From assembly GCA_016786465.1 (NCBI GenBank), contig JAEUWC010000016.1:82422-146421 (forward strand): a stretch of 64,000 nt of DNA, in the 5' to 3' direction. A model generated the notes under the pieces. That model was not told the DNA's origin, searched no databases, and saw only the letters and a list, made by a program, of their open reading frames with translations. Shown piece after piece: positions 27,217 through 36,383 of the stretch. This DNA comes from Bdellovibrionales bacterium (GTDB lineage: Bacteria > Bdellovibrionota > UBA1018). A program made the position numbers and the translations under genes. Position 1 is the stretch's first letter; each line of letters starts with the position of its first letter.

Positions 27217-28374
27217 TTATCTACCTTGGTCCTGCCTCCAGCTCATCGCGTACTCTTGGTACTCGACTCGCGCGGCGGCATCGGTTGGGTAAAGTGGATT
27301 TCGGGTATCGACCATTACGGCGATTTCCTGGGTTTCAGTCTTGTCGGCGGCGTTCTTTTCCGCGTTCGGGTGCGGTCCATGGTGAATCCCGTACGGATGC
27401 CAAGTGACGGAACCTTCAGAAATGCCTTCTCGCGAAAAGAAGTTCCCTGCGTGGTAGAAAAGCACTTCGTCAAAGTCGATGTTGCGATGGTAGAACGGAA
27501 CCTTCATGGCCCCTTTTTCGCTTTCTAAAGGCCGTGGCAAGAAACTGCAGATCACAAAATTTCGCGCAACGAAGGTGGTGTGCACACTAGGCGGTAAATG
27601 GTAGCGCGGCGAAACGATGGGGCGGATGTCATCCACGTGAATCGCCCAAGGCGCCAGATCCCCTTTCCAGCCGGCAGCGTTCATCGGGTTCCAGGGGTAG
27701 AAGACCTTGGTCCACTGTCCGTCGCGCTGAATTCGAAGTTCGTATTCGCCTTGCGCGTTTGCACCCGATTTTCTTTCAGCAGCAGGCAATACGGGCGTTC
27801 TCATGACCATGGGATCAAATTGTGCGTGGCGCCCCAGCATCCCCCGTTCGGGAAGTTCAAATTCTCCACCTAAGGATTCGATGGTGAAGTGGACGTTCGG
27901 GTCTTTGGCATTGGGGATTTCAAAGCGATACGTGGTTCCGCGAGGGATCACTAGGTAATCACCTTTTTTAAAGGACAGGTCGCCGTAATCCGTTTCAAGC
28001 GTTCCAGATCCTTGGTGAACAAAGCGAATTTCGTCACCGTCTGCGTTGCGCGCGAAAGTTTGCATCGACTTAGAAAGCTTGGCGATTCCCAAGCGGCAGT
28101 CGTTGTTCTTTAGAAAAATTTCAGGCTGACCTTCGGCCAGTCCTTCCAATCGAGATGCGTAGTACGCGTGCGGCCTAAGCGGACCTTCCAGGCGCTTCCA
28201 GCCCGTCGGTGGGTGGCGATGATAAAGATGACTTGCACGACCAAAGAACCCGCGGCGTCCGTGTTCTTCTTCATAAAGTCCATCGGGAACCCCGACGTGT
28301 GGTTGGCTGGCATGCGTTCCCTGGGACCATCCGAATCCGGATGAGTAGCCCGACTGCCCCGAGTTTTTCGACAT
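27217..28374 (-). CDS. hmgA: Homogentisate 1,2-dioxygenase family protein
   Basis: HmgA opens the ring of homogentisate in tyrosine breakdown using non-haem Fe(II). The 385-residue product has the cupin-like core with FKKGDYLVIPRGTTYRFEIP and the C-terminal iron site: FYHRNIDFDEVLFYHAGNF (His and Glu ligands) and WHPYGIHHGPHP, the family's final His. It is shorter than the 430-440 residues of most homogentisate dioxygenases and close to the bacterial short branch, so a related aromatic substrate is possible. ATG at 28374 is chosen; the frame extends to 28431, into the repeat region. No hmgB or fahA homologue is near. Confidence 0.82.
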   Translation of the reverse strand: MSKNSGQSGYSSGFGWSQGTHASQPHVGVPDGLYEEEHGRRGFFGRASHLYHRHPPTGWKRLEGPLRPHAYYASRLEGLAEGQPEIFLKNNDCRLGIAKLSKSMQTFARNADGDEIRFVHQGSGTLETDYGDLSFKKGDYLVIPRGTTYRFEIPNAKDPNVHFTIESLGGEFELPERGMLGRHAQFDPMVMRTPVLPAAERKSGANAQGEYELRIQRDGQWTKVFYPWNPMNAAGWKGDLAPWAIHVDDIRPIVSPRYHLPPSVHTTFVARNFVICSFLPRPLESEKGAMKVPFYHRNIDFDEVLFYHAGNFFSREGISEGSVTWHPYGIHHGPHPNAEKNAADKTETQEIAVMVDTRNPLYPTDAAARVEYQEYAMSWRQDQGR

Positions 28375-28430
28375 TCCTGTGTCATCGCAAAGAGCTAGGC
28401 CGCATGCAAGGGACTTTCGGGTTTGACGCA

Positions 28431-28652
28431 TGTCGGAAGTCTTTCGATACCCGTTTCCGACTCGCTCTGTGCAGTTGTCGGATCTGTGTCGGAATTTGCG
28501 GACGGGCGCTCAACCACGGTGCTGCCCGGTGCAGCGCGCACAACGCCCCCACGTTAACCGGCCCCAGGTGAAACCCGACAGACTTCCGACAGCTGCACAG
28601 GATGCCGACAACACGGGATGCCCACCAAATTCCGACAGACTTCCGACAGCTG
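28431..28652. repeat. Cluster of TGTCGGA/TCCGACA repeats
   Basis: This gap between hmgA and the MBL gene contains at least seven copies of TCCGACA-like words in both directions. Two identical 21-base direct repeats lie at 28575-28595 and 28632-28652 (core CAGACTTCCGACAGCTG). Reverse-oriented relatives lie at 28431-28442 and 28472-28498. The arms 28472-28498 and 28626-28652 form an imperfect 27-base inverted repeat. The spacer is GC-rich and holds no gene. Confidence 0.75.
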
Positions 28653-28672
28653 ACCCTCTATCCTCAAAAATC

Positions 28673-29404
28673 ATGGCCCTACCTCTACCCCTACCCTTTC
28701 AAGGGAACGAAGCCCTAGGACTGGTCCGCGAAAACCAGCCGATTGCGCAGTTTTTGGTCGGCGACACTCGAAACTTGATTTACCTGATTTTGGATTGGGA
28801 AAGCCGCCAAGCCGCCTTGGTGGACAACCACCCGGACCTGGCCGAAGTCACAGCTGCACTTGCGAAGTACGGGTTTTCCCTAAAATGGATTCTTCAAACA
28901 CATACCCACTGGGACCACGTCGGCGGCTTACCCTCTCTCTTCGAAGAATTTCCGGACGCTCGCCTTCTGCTTCATGAAAAAGAAATCTGGCGCCTTCAAA
29001 AATCAAAAGATCGAGCGCTTGCTATGAAAGCAGTCGACCGAAGCCGATGCATCCGCGACCAAGAAAGACTTCATTTGGGGCAAACCGATCTACTTTGTCA
29101 CCACGTTCCAGGGCATTCGGCAGGTTCCATCAGCTTCGAAGTGAGTCCGCCGCAGGGGGGCTCGCGATTCTTACTGACTGGCGATACTCTATTTATTCAA
29201 GACTGCGGGCGAACCGACCTGGAAACTGGGTCGGTGGCAGAAATGTTCGCTAGCCTGCAAAGATACAAGACGCTGGACCCTTCCCTGATCGTTCTACCTG
29301 GACACCAGTACCGTCCACCGGTAGCTGCGGTCTTGGAATCAGAATGGAAAACCAGCCCACCCTTTCAAGTGGCTAGTGTTGAAGAATTGGAAAGGCTTCC
29401 TTAG
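28673..29404 (+). CDS. Metallo-beta-lactamase-fold hydrolase
   Basis: The 243-residue product has the di-metal motif THTHWDHVGG near residue 80, a later His in HHVPGHSAGSISFE, Asp in LTGDTLFIQDCGRTDL, and the last His in VLPGHQYRPP. The 'QDCGRTDL' segment is typical of the persulfide dioxygenase / glyoxalase II-like branch (ETHE1-like), which oxidises glutathione persulfide. Glyoxalase II remains possible. ATG at 28673 is chosen; upstream in-frame starts fall inside the repeat cluster. It is directly joined to the next gene with no gap. Confidence 0.85.
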   Translation: MALPLPLPFQGNEALGLVRENQPIAQFLVGDTRNLIYLILDWESRQAALVDNHPDLAEVTAALAKYGFSLKWILQTHTHWDHVGGLPSLFEEFPDARLLLHEKEIWRLQKSKDRALAMKAVDRSRCIRDQERLHLGQTDLLCHHVPGHSAGSISFEVSPPQGGSRFLLTGDTLFIQDCGRTDLETGSVAEMFASLQRYKTLDPSLIVLPGHQYRPPVAAVLESEWKTSPPFQVASVEELERLP

Positions 29405-30160
29405 ATGGCAACGCGAGTTTCTAGAATTGAATCCCTGATCTTTGGCCTTTCGATGCCGCTTCATGCTTTGAAACTGATTCTGAAGAAACCCAAGCTGATC
29501 ATCTGGAGCATGATCCCGTTGGCCATCACGCTTTTCGTTTACTTCAAGTTCATTGCCGGTGCCCAAGACGCAGTGACCGCCGGAATGAACGCCAAAATGA
29601 CGGAATGGGGTTTTGGACCTGACAGTAGCCTGGGCGTCGCCGCTGCTTGGGTGGGAAAGATTTTAATCCTGGTTCTAAGCGTCCTGACCTTTACTTTTGT
29701 TTCGACGCTGATTGCGTCGCCATTCAACGACTTTTTGGCCGAATCGACTGAAGCCTTCGCCAACCCACCGCTTCCGCCCATTCCCGGATTTTCGTTTCAA
29801 GCAAAACTGCGCTTGGTGATTTTGGATTTAGCTAAAACAGTTGCGGCAACGATTGCGACGCTTTTGGCGTTGGTGATTTCGTGGGTTCCGTTCTTGAACC
29901 TGGTCAGTTTCACCCTGGCAGCGCTTTTAGTTTGTTTCCAATACACCAGCTACCCTCAAACCCGCCGTGGCATCACTTTGGCTTCGGGTTTAGGATTTCT
30001 TTGGCGCCATTTTTACGTTTGCCTGGGATTTGGAATCATTCTTTCCGGGCTTTTTGCGATTCCACTGCTTTCCAGTTTTGCGCTTCCTTTGGCCGTGGTC
30101 GGAGGAACTCTTTTGGTGGCACGGGCTCCCGGAAACGAAAACCTACCGGCGCTGCGTTAG
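29405..30160 (+). CDS. EI24/CysZ-like inner-membrane protein
   Basis: The 251-residue protein has about five to six hydrophobic segments (LIIWSMIPLAITLFVYF; ILILVLSVLTFTFVSTLIA; AATIATLLALVISWVPFLNLV; FGIILSGLFAIPLLSSFALPLAVV) and the family marks ASPFNDFLAESTE, PRR-like YPQTRRGITL and GLGFLWRHFY. This is the EI24/CysZ group; CysZ brings sulfate into E. coli cells. Given a persulfide-dioxygenase-like neighbour, a role in sulfur handling is possible but not shown. ATG lies right after the preceding TAG stop. Confidence 0.75.
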   Translation: MATRVSRIESLIFGLSMPLHALKLILKKPKLIIWSMIPLAITLFVYFKFIAGAQDAVTAGMNAKMTEWGFGPDSSLGVAAAWVGKILILVLSVLTFTFVSTLIASPFNDFLAESTEAFANPPLPPIPGFSFQAKLRLVILDLAKTVAATIATLLALVISWVPFLNLVSFTLAALLVCFQYTSYPQTRRGITLASGLGFLWRHFYVCLGFGIILSGLFAIPLLSSFALPLAVVGGTLLVARAPGNENLPALR

Positions 30161-30639
30161 GGTTTTTGGATCCAGTTCATAAACTGAAAAAATTGCGACG
30201 GATCGTCATCGAATTCGGTATCGGCGCCGCATTTTCCGCACTTGGATTTCGGAGGGTTGGCTTGAATTGCCGGAATGTCAGTCAGCTTTCCGACCAGAAG
30301 CTGTTCGGCTGAACAGCCCGTGCAATTGTAGGGCAACAAGATACTGACCAGTTTTCCGCCGCAAAGCAGGTGTTTCAGGATGTTCAACTGATCCACCAGG
30401 GTCGGCGGAAGATGATAGAAAAAAACCTGAGCCCCTGACCCAGTCAGCTTCTTGAAAGTTTGAATCCAACCCTTAATCCCTACTGAATTGCAGCGACGGA
30501 TGCCTCCGCAGTCGACGTGAATTTCTTTTTCGCCGCCTTCGCCAATGGCTGCAAAGTCCGATTCATTTTCAACATCACCCACCGGTGCGTACTTCATCGA
30601 ACCCGGATGTGGACCCGGAGCCTTGGTCATTTTGATCAT
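30157..30639 (-). CDS. STAS-like zinc-ribbon protein
   Basis: The 160-residue product looks like a STAS-type fold: KEIHVDCGGIRRCNSVGIKGWIQTFKKL, GAQVFFYHLPPTLVDQLNIL, close to the anti-sigma-antagonist pattern of a Ser at a helix start followed by a helix. CTGC (residue 120) and CGKC (residue 146) pairs suggest a small zinc ribbon. Ser in CNSVGIKG may be phosphorylated, as in SpoIIAA. It is divergent from a PP2C phosphatase gene and could be its substrate. ATG at 30639 is preferred for its GGAA site over a TTG at 30684. Confidence 0.6.
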   Translation of the reverse strand: MIKMTKAPGPHPGSMKYAPVGDVENESDFAAIGEGGEKEIHVDCGGIRRCNSVGIKGWIQTFKKLTGSGAQVFFYHLPPTLVDQLNILKHLLCGGKLVSILLPYNCTGCSAEQLLVGKLTDIPAIQANPPKSKCGKCGADTEFDDDPSQFFQFMNWIQKP

Positions 30640-30668
30640 GGTTCCATTTTCCAACCTATCGGAAAGAC

Positions 30669-30704
30669 TTGTCAATACCGTCAATCGGTTTACTGTTAGA
30701 CAGT
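30669..30704 (+). promoter_or_regulatory. Candidate promoter and palindrome before the PP2C gene
   Basis: TTGTCA (30669-30674) and TACTGT (30691-30696) are 16 bases apart. The expected start of transcription falls at or next to the GTG at 30703, and no Shine-Dalgarno sequence is present, so the message could be leaderless. ACTGT-TAG-ACAGT (30692-30704) is a perfect palindrome across the -10 box and the start codon, suitable as an operator. On the other strand TTGACA (30675-30670) overlaps the -35. Confidence 0.5.
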
Positions 30705-32547
30705 GACGGACGATACGTTTCGCCCACCTTCGATCAAGATTTCTCTTGGCGCCAAACTGCTGGCTGCACTGACTTTGCTGATCGGTTTCAGTATCACTTT
30801 TTTGGGCGTGACCGCTTCACGACTTTTCGTCGAAGACAAAGAACGAGCCGTCTTCGGAAACCAAATCACCGAAGCCCTTTTTGCAGGCCGGGAACTGAAC
30901 GTACGACTAAAATCTGCAATCGATCTTCTTCGTTCAGTAGCTGTTTCAAATCCGACTGAAGCCAAACGAATTATTTCCAACCAAGACCTTTTGGATTTTG
31001 CAGAAGTATTTCAGCTGAATCCGTCGGCCACGGGTTCCGGAGACTTGGTACTGCGATTTCAGGCTCACAAAGGCGACACTGCGGAACCCACTTTGCAAAC
31101 TCAGGTCGCCGGCATCTTGCCCCAGCTATTAGCAAGCCAATACCTTTTTCGAAACCTGACCACTAAGCCTGCCGAACCCAAGGTCGGCGTCTTTCTTGCG
31201 CCAGAATCCAAGCAACCCGGTCCGCGGATCATCATCGTCGGAACCCTATCGATGAAGGCTTATTTGGAAGGTCTTCAGAATTCTCCGAATGAATTCGCCA
31301 TTACCGACGACGCCGGCCTAACGGTCCTGGATTCCGATTTTGGCCGCAACTTGATCCAAGGAAATTTATCGAAGGACCCCGCATTCCTTTTTTCCAAAGA
31401 AAGTCCCGTGCAGTCGGGATCCAAGAAAACTTCGGCGGACGACCAAGCACAGCTAGTCAGCTATTACCGCACAGATCTAGGACTGGTGGTCCTGGTCAAA
31501 GCCCAATACACCAAGATGGTTCAAGCGGTCTTTTCGCTGATCGAAAAGATCACGCTATTCGGATTGGGCCTTCTGGCGGCACTGGCTTTGACGGGAACCC
31601 TTCTTTTTAAAAGAATCACCGCACCGATTCGTGAACTTTTCATGGCCACCCAAACGGTTGCCGAAGGAAATTTCGATGTTCAGATCCGTTCTAAAAGCAA
31701 AGATGAAATCGGCGCGCTGGCCAAGGCCTTTGTCTATATGGCCGCTAGGATTCAAAAACTGATTTTGGACGTCGTCGAAAAATCGCGAATCGATCAAGAA
31801 CTGAAGATCGCGGTCACGGTTCAAAAGAAGCTTTTACCCCTGCCCCGAGTTTCGGATTCGCAATTGGCTGCGACGGCCTATTATCGTTCGGCCAGCGAAT
31901 GCGGCGGCGACTGGTGGGGGCACCTGTCATTTCCTGGAAAAACGGTTCTTTGTATTGCGGACGCTACCGGACACGGCGTCAGCGCCGCACTGATTACGGC
32001 GTCGGCCAGGTCCGCCTTGGCACTTTTTGAAAAGTTCGCAACCAAGCAGCCTGAACTGATTCATCCGCTGACGATTTTGGATTTTGCCAACAAGGCGATT
32101 CATTCTTCTTCCCAAGGCGAAATCTTGATGACCTATTTCGTCGCCGTGATCGATCACACGACCCGAAAAATTCATGCGGCGTCAGCAGGTCATAATCCTC
32201 AGTACTTGATTTTGAAAACCGACGGCGGCCAGTACGACATTCAAACCTTGGGCGCGGCAGGTTCTCGTCTTGGAGAAATCGCAGATCTAGACGTGAATCA
32301 GATTCAAGTGCAAACGGTCGACTACACTGCCGGAAGTCAGCTTTTCCTGTATACGGATGGAATCTTGGACGGAACTGACGCCAACGATAAGCCCTATGGT
32401 CGAAAGGGCTTAAAAAAGGCTCTGCAAATGTCCCAAGGCCAAAGCATCGACACCGTCTTGCAGATGGTTTCGAAAGACTTTCTTTTGTACGTAGGGCCGA
32501 AGCCATTGGGTGACGACGTGACCTTTGTGGTCGGAGAACTGAGATAG
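30703..32547 (+). CDS. Membrane-bound PP2C/SpoIIE-type serine phosphatase with HAMP domain
   Basis: This 614-residue protein is built like RsbU/RsbP-type signalling phosphatases. It has a signal anchor near residues 15-37 (KLLAALTLLIGFSITFLGV), a periplasmic sensor domain of about 230 residues, a second membrane helix near 275-298 (FGLGLLAALALTGTLLFK), and a HAMP domain (RITAPIRELFMATQTVAEGNFDVQIRSKSKDEIGALAKAF). The cytosolic PP2C domain from about 380 has the metal motifs SECGGDWWG, VLCIADATGHGVSAAL and GDDVTFVV. Such enzymes remove phosphate from STAS proteins; the divergent STAS-like gene fits as partner. Start is GTG with no ribosome site. Confidence 0.88.
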   Translation: MTDDTFRPPSIKISLGAKLLAALTLLIGFSITFLGVTASRLFVEDKERAVFGNQITEALFAGRELNVRLKSAIDLLRSVAVSNPTEAKRIISNQDLLDFAEVFQLNPSATGSGDLVLRFQAHKGDTAEPTLQTQVAGILPQLLASQYLFRNLTTKPAEPKVGVFLAPESKQPGPRIIIVGTLSMKAYLEGLQNSPNEFAITDDAGLTVLDSDFGRNLIQGNLSKDPAFLFSKESPVQSGSKKTSADDQAQLVSYYRTDLGLVVLVKAQYTKMVQAVFSLIEKITLFGLGLLAALALTGTLLFKRITAPIRELFMATQTVAEGNFDVQIRSKSKDEIGALAKAFVYMAARIQKLILDVVEKSRIDQELKIAVTVQKKLLPLPRVSDSQLAATAYYRSASECGGDWWGHLSFPGKTVLCIADATGHGVSAALITASARSALALFEKFATKQPELIHPLTILDFANKAIHSSSQGEILMTYFVAVIDHTTRKIHAASAGHNPQYLILKTDGGQYDIQTLGAAGSRLGEIADLDVNQIQVQTVDYTAGSQLFLYTDGILDGTDANDKPYGRKGLKKALQMSQGQSIDTVLQMVSKDFLLYVGPKPLGDDVTFVVGELR

Positions 32548-32579
32548 CTACCTTAAGGGAAGTTTCTTTCAAGCAGCCC

Positions 32580-34016
32580 TTGTCCGAGCGGATCGTGATC
32601 GGCCTAGCGATCCTGATCGCTTTATTGGTGCTGACCTTAAGTCAGATGTCCGGAGCCGTCCGTTACTACCTTTTTGGAACGGGACTTGACGAAGCGTCGA
32701 CCAAAACAGTGGGCGTGGTTCTTTCCACACAAGGCACCTGTGAAAGAAAGTCCAAGAACAGCATGGAATTCATGTCGATAAAGAACGGAGACCCCGTTTA
32801 CGCCCAAGACACCATCGTCACTGCATCCAAGTCGGGGTGTTCCATATCTGTGGTCGGTGATCGAACCATTATTATGGGCGAAAGTTCCTTGGTTACCCTG
32901 TCTTTTCAACTGGGTCTAATGGGGCTTTTTTTGAACCTTCCTGACCTTTTTGAAACCAAGTCAAATTCAGTCACGATCGTGCAATCGGATCAGGCCGCCA
33001 TCGACGCGTTGAAAGCTGTCAAAAACCGCGCGAAGGAACCCGTTGCTGCCGCCAAGCCTGAAGCTCAGGCAAAGAAGTACATTCTTCCTGCCGTCCAAGA
33101 AGTGGCGATCGATTCGCCCAAGGAAGTTCGAATTCAGCAACCCGGACCTGGGCAAAAGATTGTCGCGACATTCGCACAAGCCTTCAAAAATGAAATCGAA
33201 GTTCCATTTTCTGCAGTGATTACCCAGAAGGACCCCAAAGCCGCACCGATGACGGGGCCTTCGGGATACAGCGTTCAGTGGTCGGAAGACGGACAAAGCC
33301 AAGCCATGAAAGTCGCTTCCGATGAAAAGAAAGGCACGATTCGTTCCAAGATCGTCGTGAAAAAACCCGGGCAGTACGTGTTTCAGGTCGTGGATTCTGC
33401 GGGCCAGGTTGTGAAGTCCCAAGGGTTTGAAGTCGGTCATCGCGTTAAAGGAATTGACCTAAAGCCCATTCCATCTGCTTTGAAACCCAAGATCGTTTGG
33501 TCATCCAAGATTCCTCCGCCCTATACGGTGGTGCTTTCCAACCCAAAAGAAGGGTTAAAGAAAATAACCGTTCAGAAGCCCGAACTTCAGTTGGGCGAAA
33601 TCAGCGCGGAATACGAATACACGGCGCAGATTCTGGCCATCACCCCGGACGGATTTCAGTACGAATCCGAAACCCGGAAGTTTGGAATGGCTTACACGCC
33701 ACCTGAAATTCATGACCCCAAAGAAGGCGAAAAGATCACTGCGCCACGGGGTAAGAAGATCACCATCACCTGGAATAAGACCGTCGGTGCGGTTTCCTAC
33801 ACTTTGGATGTCGCAGGTGACGTGGGCTTCACCAAAACGATCGCCCAGATTGAAAGTCCCGTGAATTTTTCGAAACTTCGCTTCTTAAATACCGGCGAAT
33901 ATTTTGCGCGAATTCACGTGAAGACCCGCTTTGGGAAAACCTATATTGGACCAGTACGCAAGTTCCACGTTACGATCAAAGCGCCTGAAAAAGGAAGCGA
34001 CGAAGCCGTTTACTGA
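32580..34016 (+). CDS. Membrane-anchored FecR-like domain protein
   Basis: The 478-residue protein begins with one hydrophobic anchor (IVIGLAILIALLVLTLSQM) and then has a FecR-like domain: GDPVYAQDTIVTASKSGCSISVVGDRTIIMGESSLVTL. The rest is beta-rich with repeated KPGQYVFQVVDSAGQVV and TAPRGKKITITWNK segments that look like Ig or fibronectin type III modules. It may sense or bind signals in the periplasm, or be a structural surface protein. TTG at 32580 is used; a GTG at 32595 is an alternative. It follows the PP2C gene by 32 bases and is probably in its operon. Confidence 0.65.
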   Translation: MSERIVIGLAILIALLVLTLSQMSGAVRYYLFGTGLDEASTKTVGVVLSTQGTCERKSKNSMEFMSIKNGDPVYAQDTIVTASKSGCSISVVGDRTIIMGESSLVTLSFQLGLMGLFLNLPDLFETKSNSVTIVQSDQAAIDALKAVKNRAKEPVAAAKPEAQAKKYILPAVQEVAIDSPKEVRIQQPGPGQKIVATFAQAFKNEIEVPFSAVITQKDPKAAPMTGPSGYSVQWSEDGQSQAMKVASDEKKGTIRSKIVVKKPGQYVFQVVDSAGQVVKSQGFEVGHRVKGIDLKPIPSALKPKIVWSSKIPPPYTVVLSNPKEGLKKITVQKPELQLGEISAEYEYTAQILAITPDGFQYESETRKFGMAYTPPEIHDPKEGEKITAPRGKKITITWNKTVGAVSYTLDVAGDVGFTKTIAQIESPVNFSKLRFLNTGEYFARIHVKTRFGKTYIGPVRKFHVTIKAPEKGSDEAVY

Positions 34017-34022
34017 TTCCCG

Positions 34023-36284
34023 CTAGGGATGCAAAAGGTGCTGAGACAGCAAGTAAGCCGTCGTATAGATCGACATCATTGGATTTGCCCCAACCGAACT
34101 TGGGAAAATACTGGCGTCCCCCACATAAAGTGATTCGGTACCCCAAACCTGGAACTGTGGATTAACGACGGAAGTCGCTGGGTCCTTGCCCATCTTGTTG
34201 GAACCCATGATGTGCCCCGAAAGCATCAAGGTCGTCGCCGGGTCCAGTTTCAAGTTCTTTTCTAAAGTCTGGACGTCCGTTTCTGACTTGATGATCGGCG
34301 GGTTCATATAATTTTCGATCGTATTGACCACGACTTCAGATGCACCTGCCGCAAGTAGAATCCGTGCTGCTGCCGCGATCCCTTTTTTCATCCGCGCGCG
34401 GTCAGATTCACTGAGCTCGTAAAGAATGCTGACATCGTCTTTGCCCTTCTTAAAGACAAAGCGGTTGTCGTATCTGGGCTTGTCGATCAATACTACCCCG
34501 GCCCCGGTCAACTTTCGAAAATCCTTGACCCAGCCTAATACGTCTTCAGGAGTACCGGGAACCATCATGGCAATCTTGTCCACAGGAAAGACGCTCGTTT
34601 CTAGTGCGTAATCGTCTAGCGGTTGCTTGTAATCGACCGTCAGCTGATCACCCACGTAGACCGACGATTTGGTTCCTAGATAGTGGTCTTGAATGGTTGG
34701 AAACTTCGCAATCAAAGGTAGAACTGGATGAACGACGAAGCCTTTACCGATGTTTTCATTCTTGATTCCCGAATTTTCCAAAAGAAAACTGCTGCCTACG
34801 GTGCCGGACGCCAGAATGATGTTCTTTGCGTAAATCTTGTAGCGTTTCTTTTTCTTAAAGCCAAAACCATAAAGATCTGTGACCGATGAAGGATCCAGAT
34901 GCGCGGTTCCTTCAGGCCGATGCACTTCGAATTCGACACCGATGGCTTTGGATTTTTTGAAAAGAATTTCTTTTGCGGCGACATTGACCAGAAGCGATAC
35001 CGGTGACCCCGTCGATGCCTGATCCACAACCGATGGCAAAAGAAAGACTTCAGCTGCCGATCTTTTATCGGTTGCGCGGTCCTTGTGTTGGGCCATTTTC
35101 ATTTCGGAATCAGAAAGTGTCGTCAGCCGGACCATCGACGGTACCCGTCCCAGGGCCTTGGCCCCATCCCAAAGCTTTCGATTGTTTTCGTTAATTTCCG
35201 AAGCCGCCACCGTTCGAACGCCGATCTTCTGGGTCACATACTGGTTGGCTGCCAGTAGGGCCTTTTCGTCAAAAAGCTTGGGTGAAACCAGTCCCTGGTC
35301 GCGCCATTCTCGAAAATGATTCAAGACCGACGGGTCGGAAACGGGGAAAGAAATGTCGTAGTTCAGCGTGCTGCCGCCGCCACTGATTTCAGCCATGCCC
35401 AGGATAATGTCACCTACGGAATTGGGCATTACTCCGCCGTTTCTCAAGAATTGGTTGGCATCGCGAAAATTGGTGCGCGTGGGGTGAACAAACGGACCCT
35501 TTTCCAAGACGGCGACTTTTTTTCCGGCGCGATACAGCTCATGCGCCAGAATCGAACCAGAAATTCCCGATCCTACGATCAAATAGTCCAGTTCACCTTC
35601 GACCCGCTTCTTTTTGTGATCGACGCTTAAATGCGTCTTCAGCGAAAGACCTTCCAGCGCGCCGACCTTGGTAGAAACATTGGCCGGAGGCGGAAAGTTC
35701 GTAGCGCCCGCAAGGTCCAGCGCAAACTGTCCACGATAAATTGCGCCGCTATAAAATGCCTTCAGGGTCATCGGAATCCGGCGATGCATCGAAAGGTCGG
35801 CGGTCGCCATCAAATCCAAAAGCTTTCTTCGTTCGGAAAGGCTTAGGTCACTGAATGCAGTAAAGATTCTTCTTTTGTTTGGACTGGAACGCAGAAATTC
35901 TTTCAGTCCCTGGGATGCTTCCTTCAGATCTCGAAACTTGGGTGTCTTTTCCACCTGTTTGAAAATCGCGTAATAAACCTTGCTGCCTGCAGCCCCCAAT
36001 AGAAACTCCAATCGGGCCAAAAGCTGGAACGCCAGCTTGATTTCCTTAACTCGGACAATTTCGGACCAGGACCATTCCAGCCCTTCCTTCAGGGCATCGA
36101 AGTATTTCGGATCGTTCTTCAAGGTGTCTGGAAGGTAGACCTCGTAAAGCGAAGTGTGAACCCGGCGGATCAGTTCCCGATCTTTGGACATTTCCTGGTT
36201 CAAGAAGTCCTGAAACTGACTTCCAAAGGCCACTTGCGAGTAAAGAAACAAGGCGACGAACGCGAAAGGTTTCATAGTCTTCAT
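34023..36284 (-). CDS. Exported GMC-family oxidoreductase
   Basis: The 753-residue protein has an N-terminal signal peptide (FAFVALFLYSQVAFG), a roughly 210-residue domain rich in helices (residues 23-230) that resembles the small gluconate-dehydrogenase subunit-like extension, then a GMC flavoprotein core. The FAD motif DYLIVGSGISGSILAHELYRAGKKVAVLEKG lies near 233, and the C-terminal GHIMGSNKMGKDPATSVV...YVGDASIFPSSVGANP has the flavin-contact pattern of GMC enzymes. It probably oxidises an alcohol or sterol-like substrate in the periplasm. The product is long for the family because of the N-terminal domain. Confidence 0.85.
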   Translation of the reverse strand: MKTMKPFAFVALFLYSQVAFGSQFQDFLNQEMSKDRELIRRVHTSLYEVYLPDTLKNDPKYFDALKEGLEWSWSEIVRVKEIKLAFQLLARLEFLLGAAGSKVYYAIFKQVEKTPKFRDLKEASQGLKEFLRSSPNKRRIFTAFSDLSLSERRKLLDLMATADLSMHRRIPMTLKAFYSGAIYRGQFALDLAGATNFPPPANVSTKVGALEGLSLKTHLSVDHKKKRVEGELDYLIVGSGISGSILAHELYRAGKKVAVLEKGPFVHPTRTNFRDANQFLRNGGVMPNSVGDIILGMAEISGGGSTLNYDISFPVSDPSVLNHFREWRDQGLVSPKLFDEKALLAANQYVTQKIGVRTVAASEINENNRKLWDGAKALGRVPSMVRLTTLSDSEMKMAQHKDRATDKRSAAEVFLLPSVVDQASTGSPVSLLVNVAAKEILFKKSKAIGVEFEVHRPEGTAHLDPSSVTDLYGFGFKKKKRYKIYAKNIILASGTVGSSFLLENSGIKNENIGKGFVVHPVLPLIAKFPTIQDHYLGTKSSVYVGDQLTVDYKQPLDDYALETSVFPVDKIAMMVPGTPEDVLGWVKDFRKLTGAGVVLIDKPRYDNRFVFKKGKDDVSILYELSESDRARMKKGIAAAARILLAAGASEVVVNTIENYMNPPIIKSETDVQTLEKNLKLDPATTLMLSGHIMGSNKMGKDPATSVVNPQFQVWGTESLYVGDASIFPSSVGANPMMSIYTTAYLLSQHLLHP

Positions 36285-36383
36285 TTTATTCCGATTTGGC
36301 GCCCTCTGCAGTCGGCAAATCTTGCCTGTTTAGTCCTCAGTCCATTCCTCCGAAGAAGTTATTGAGGAAAGAAAGGACAAAGG

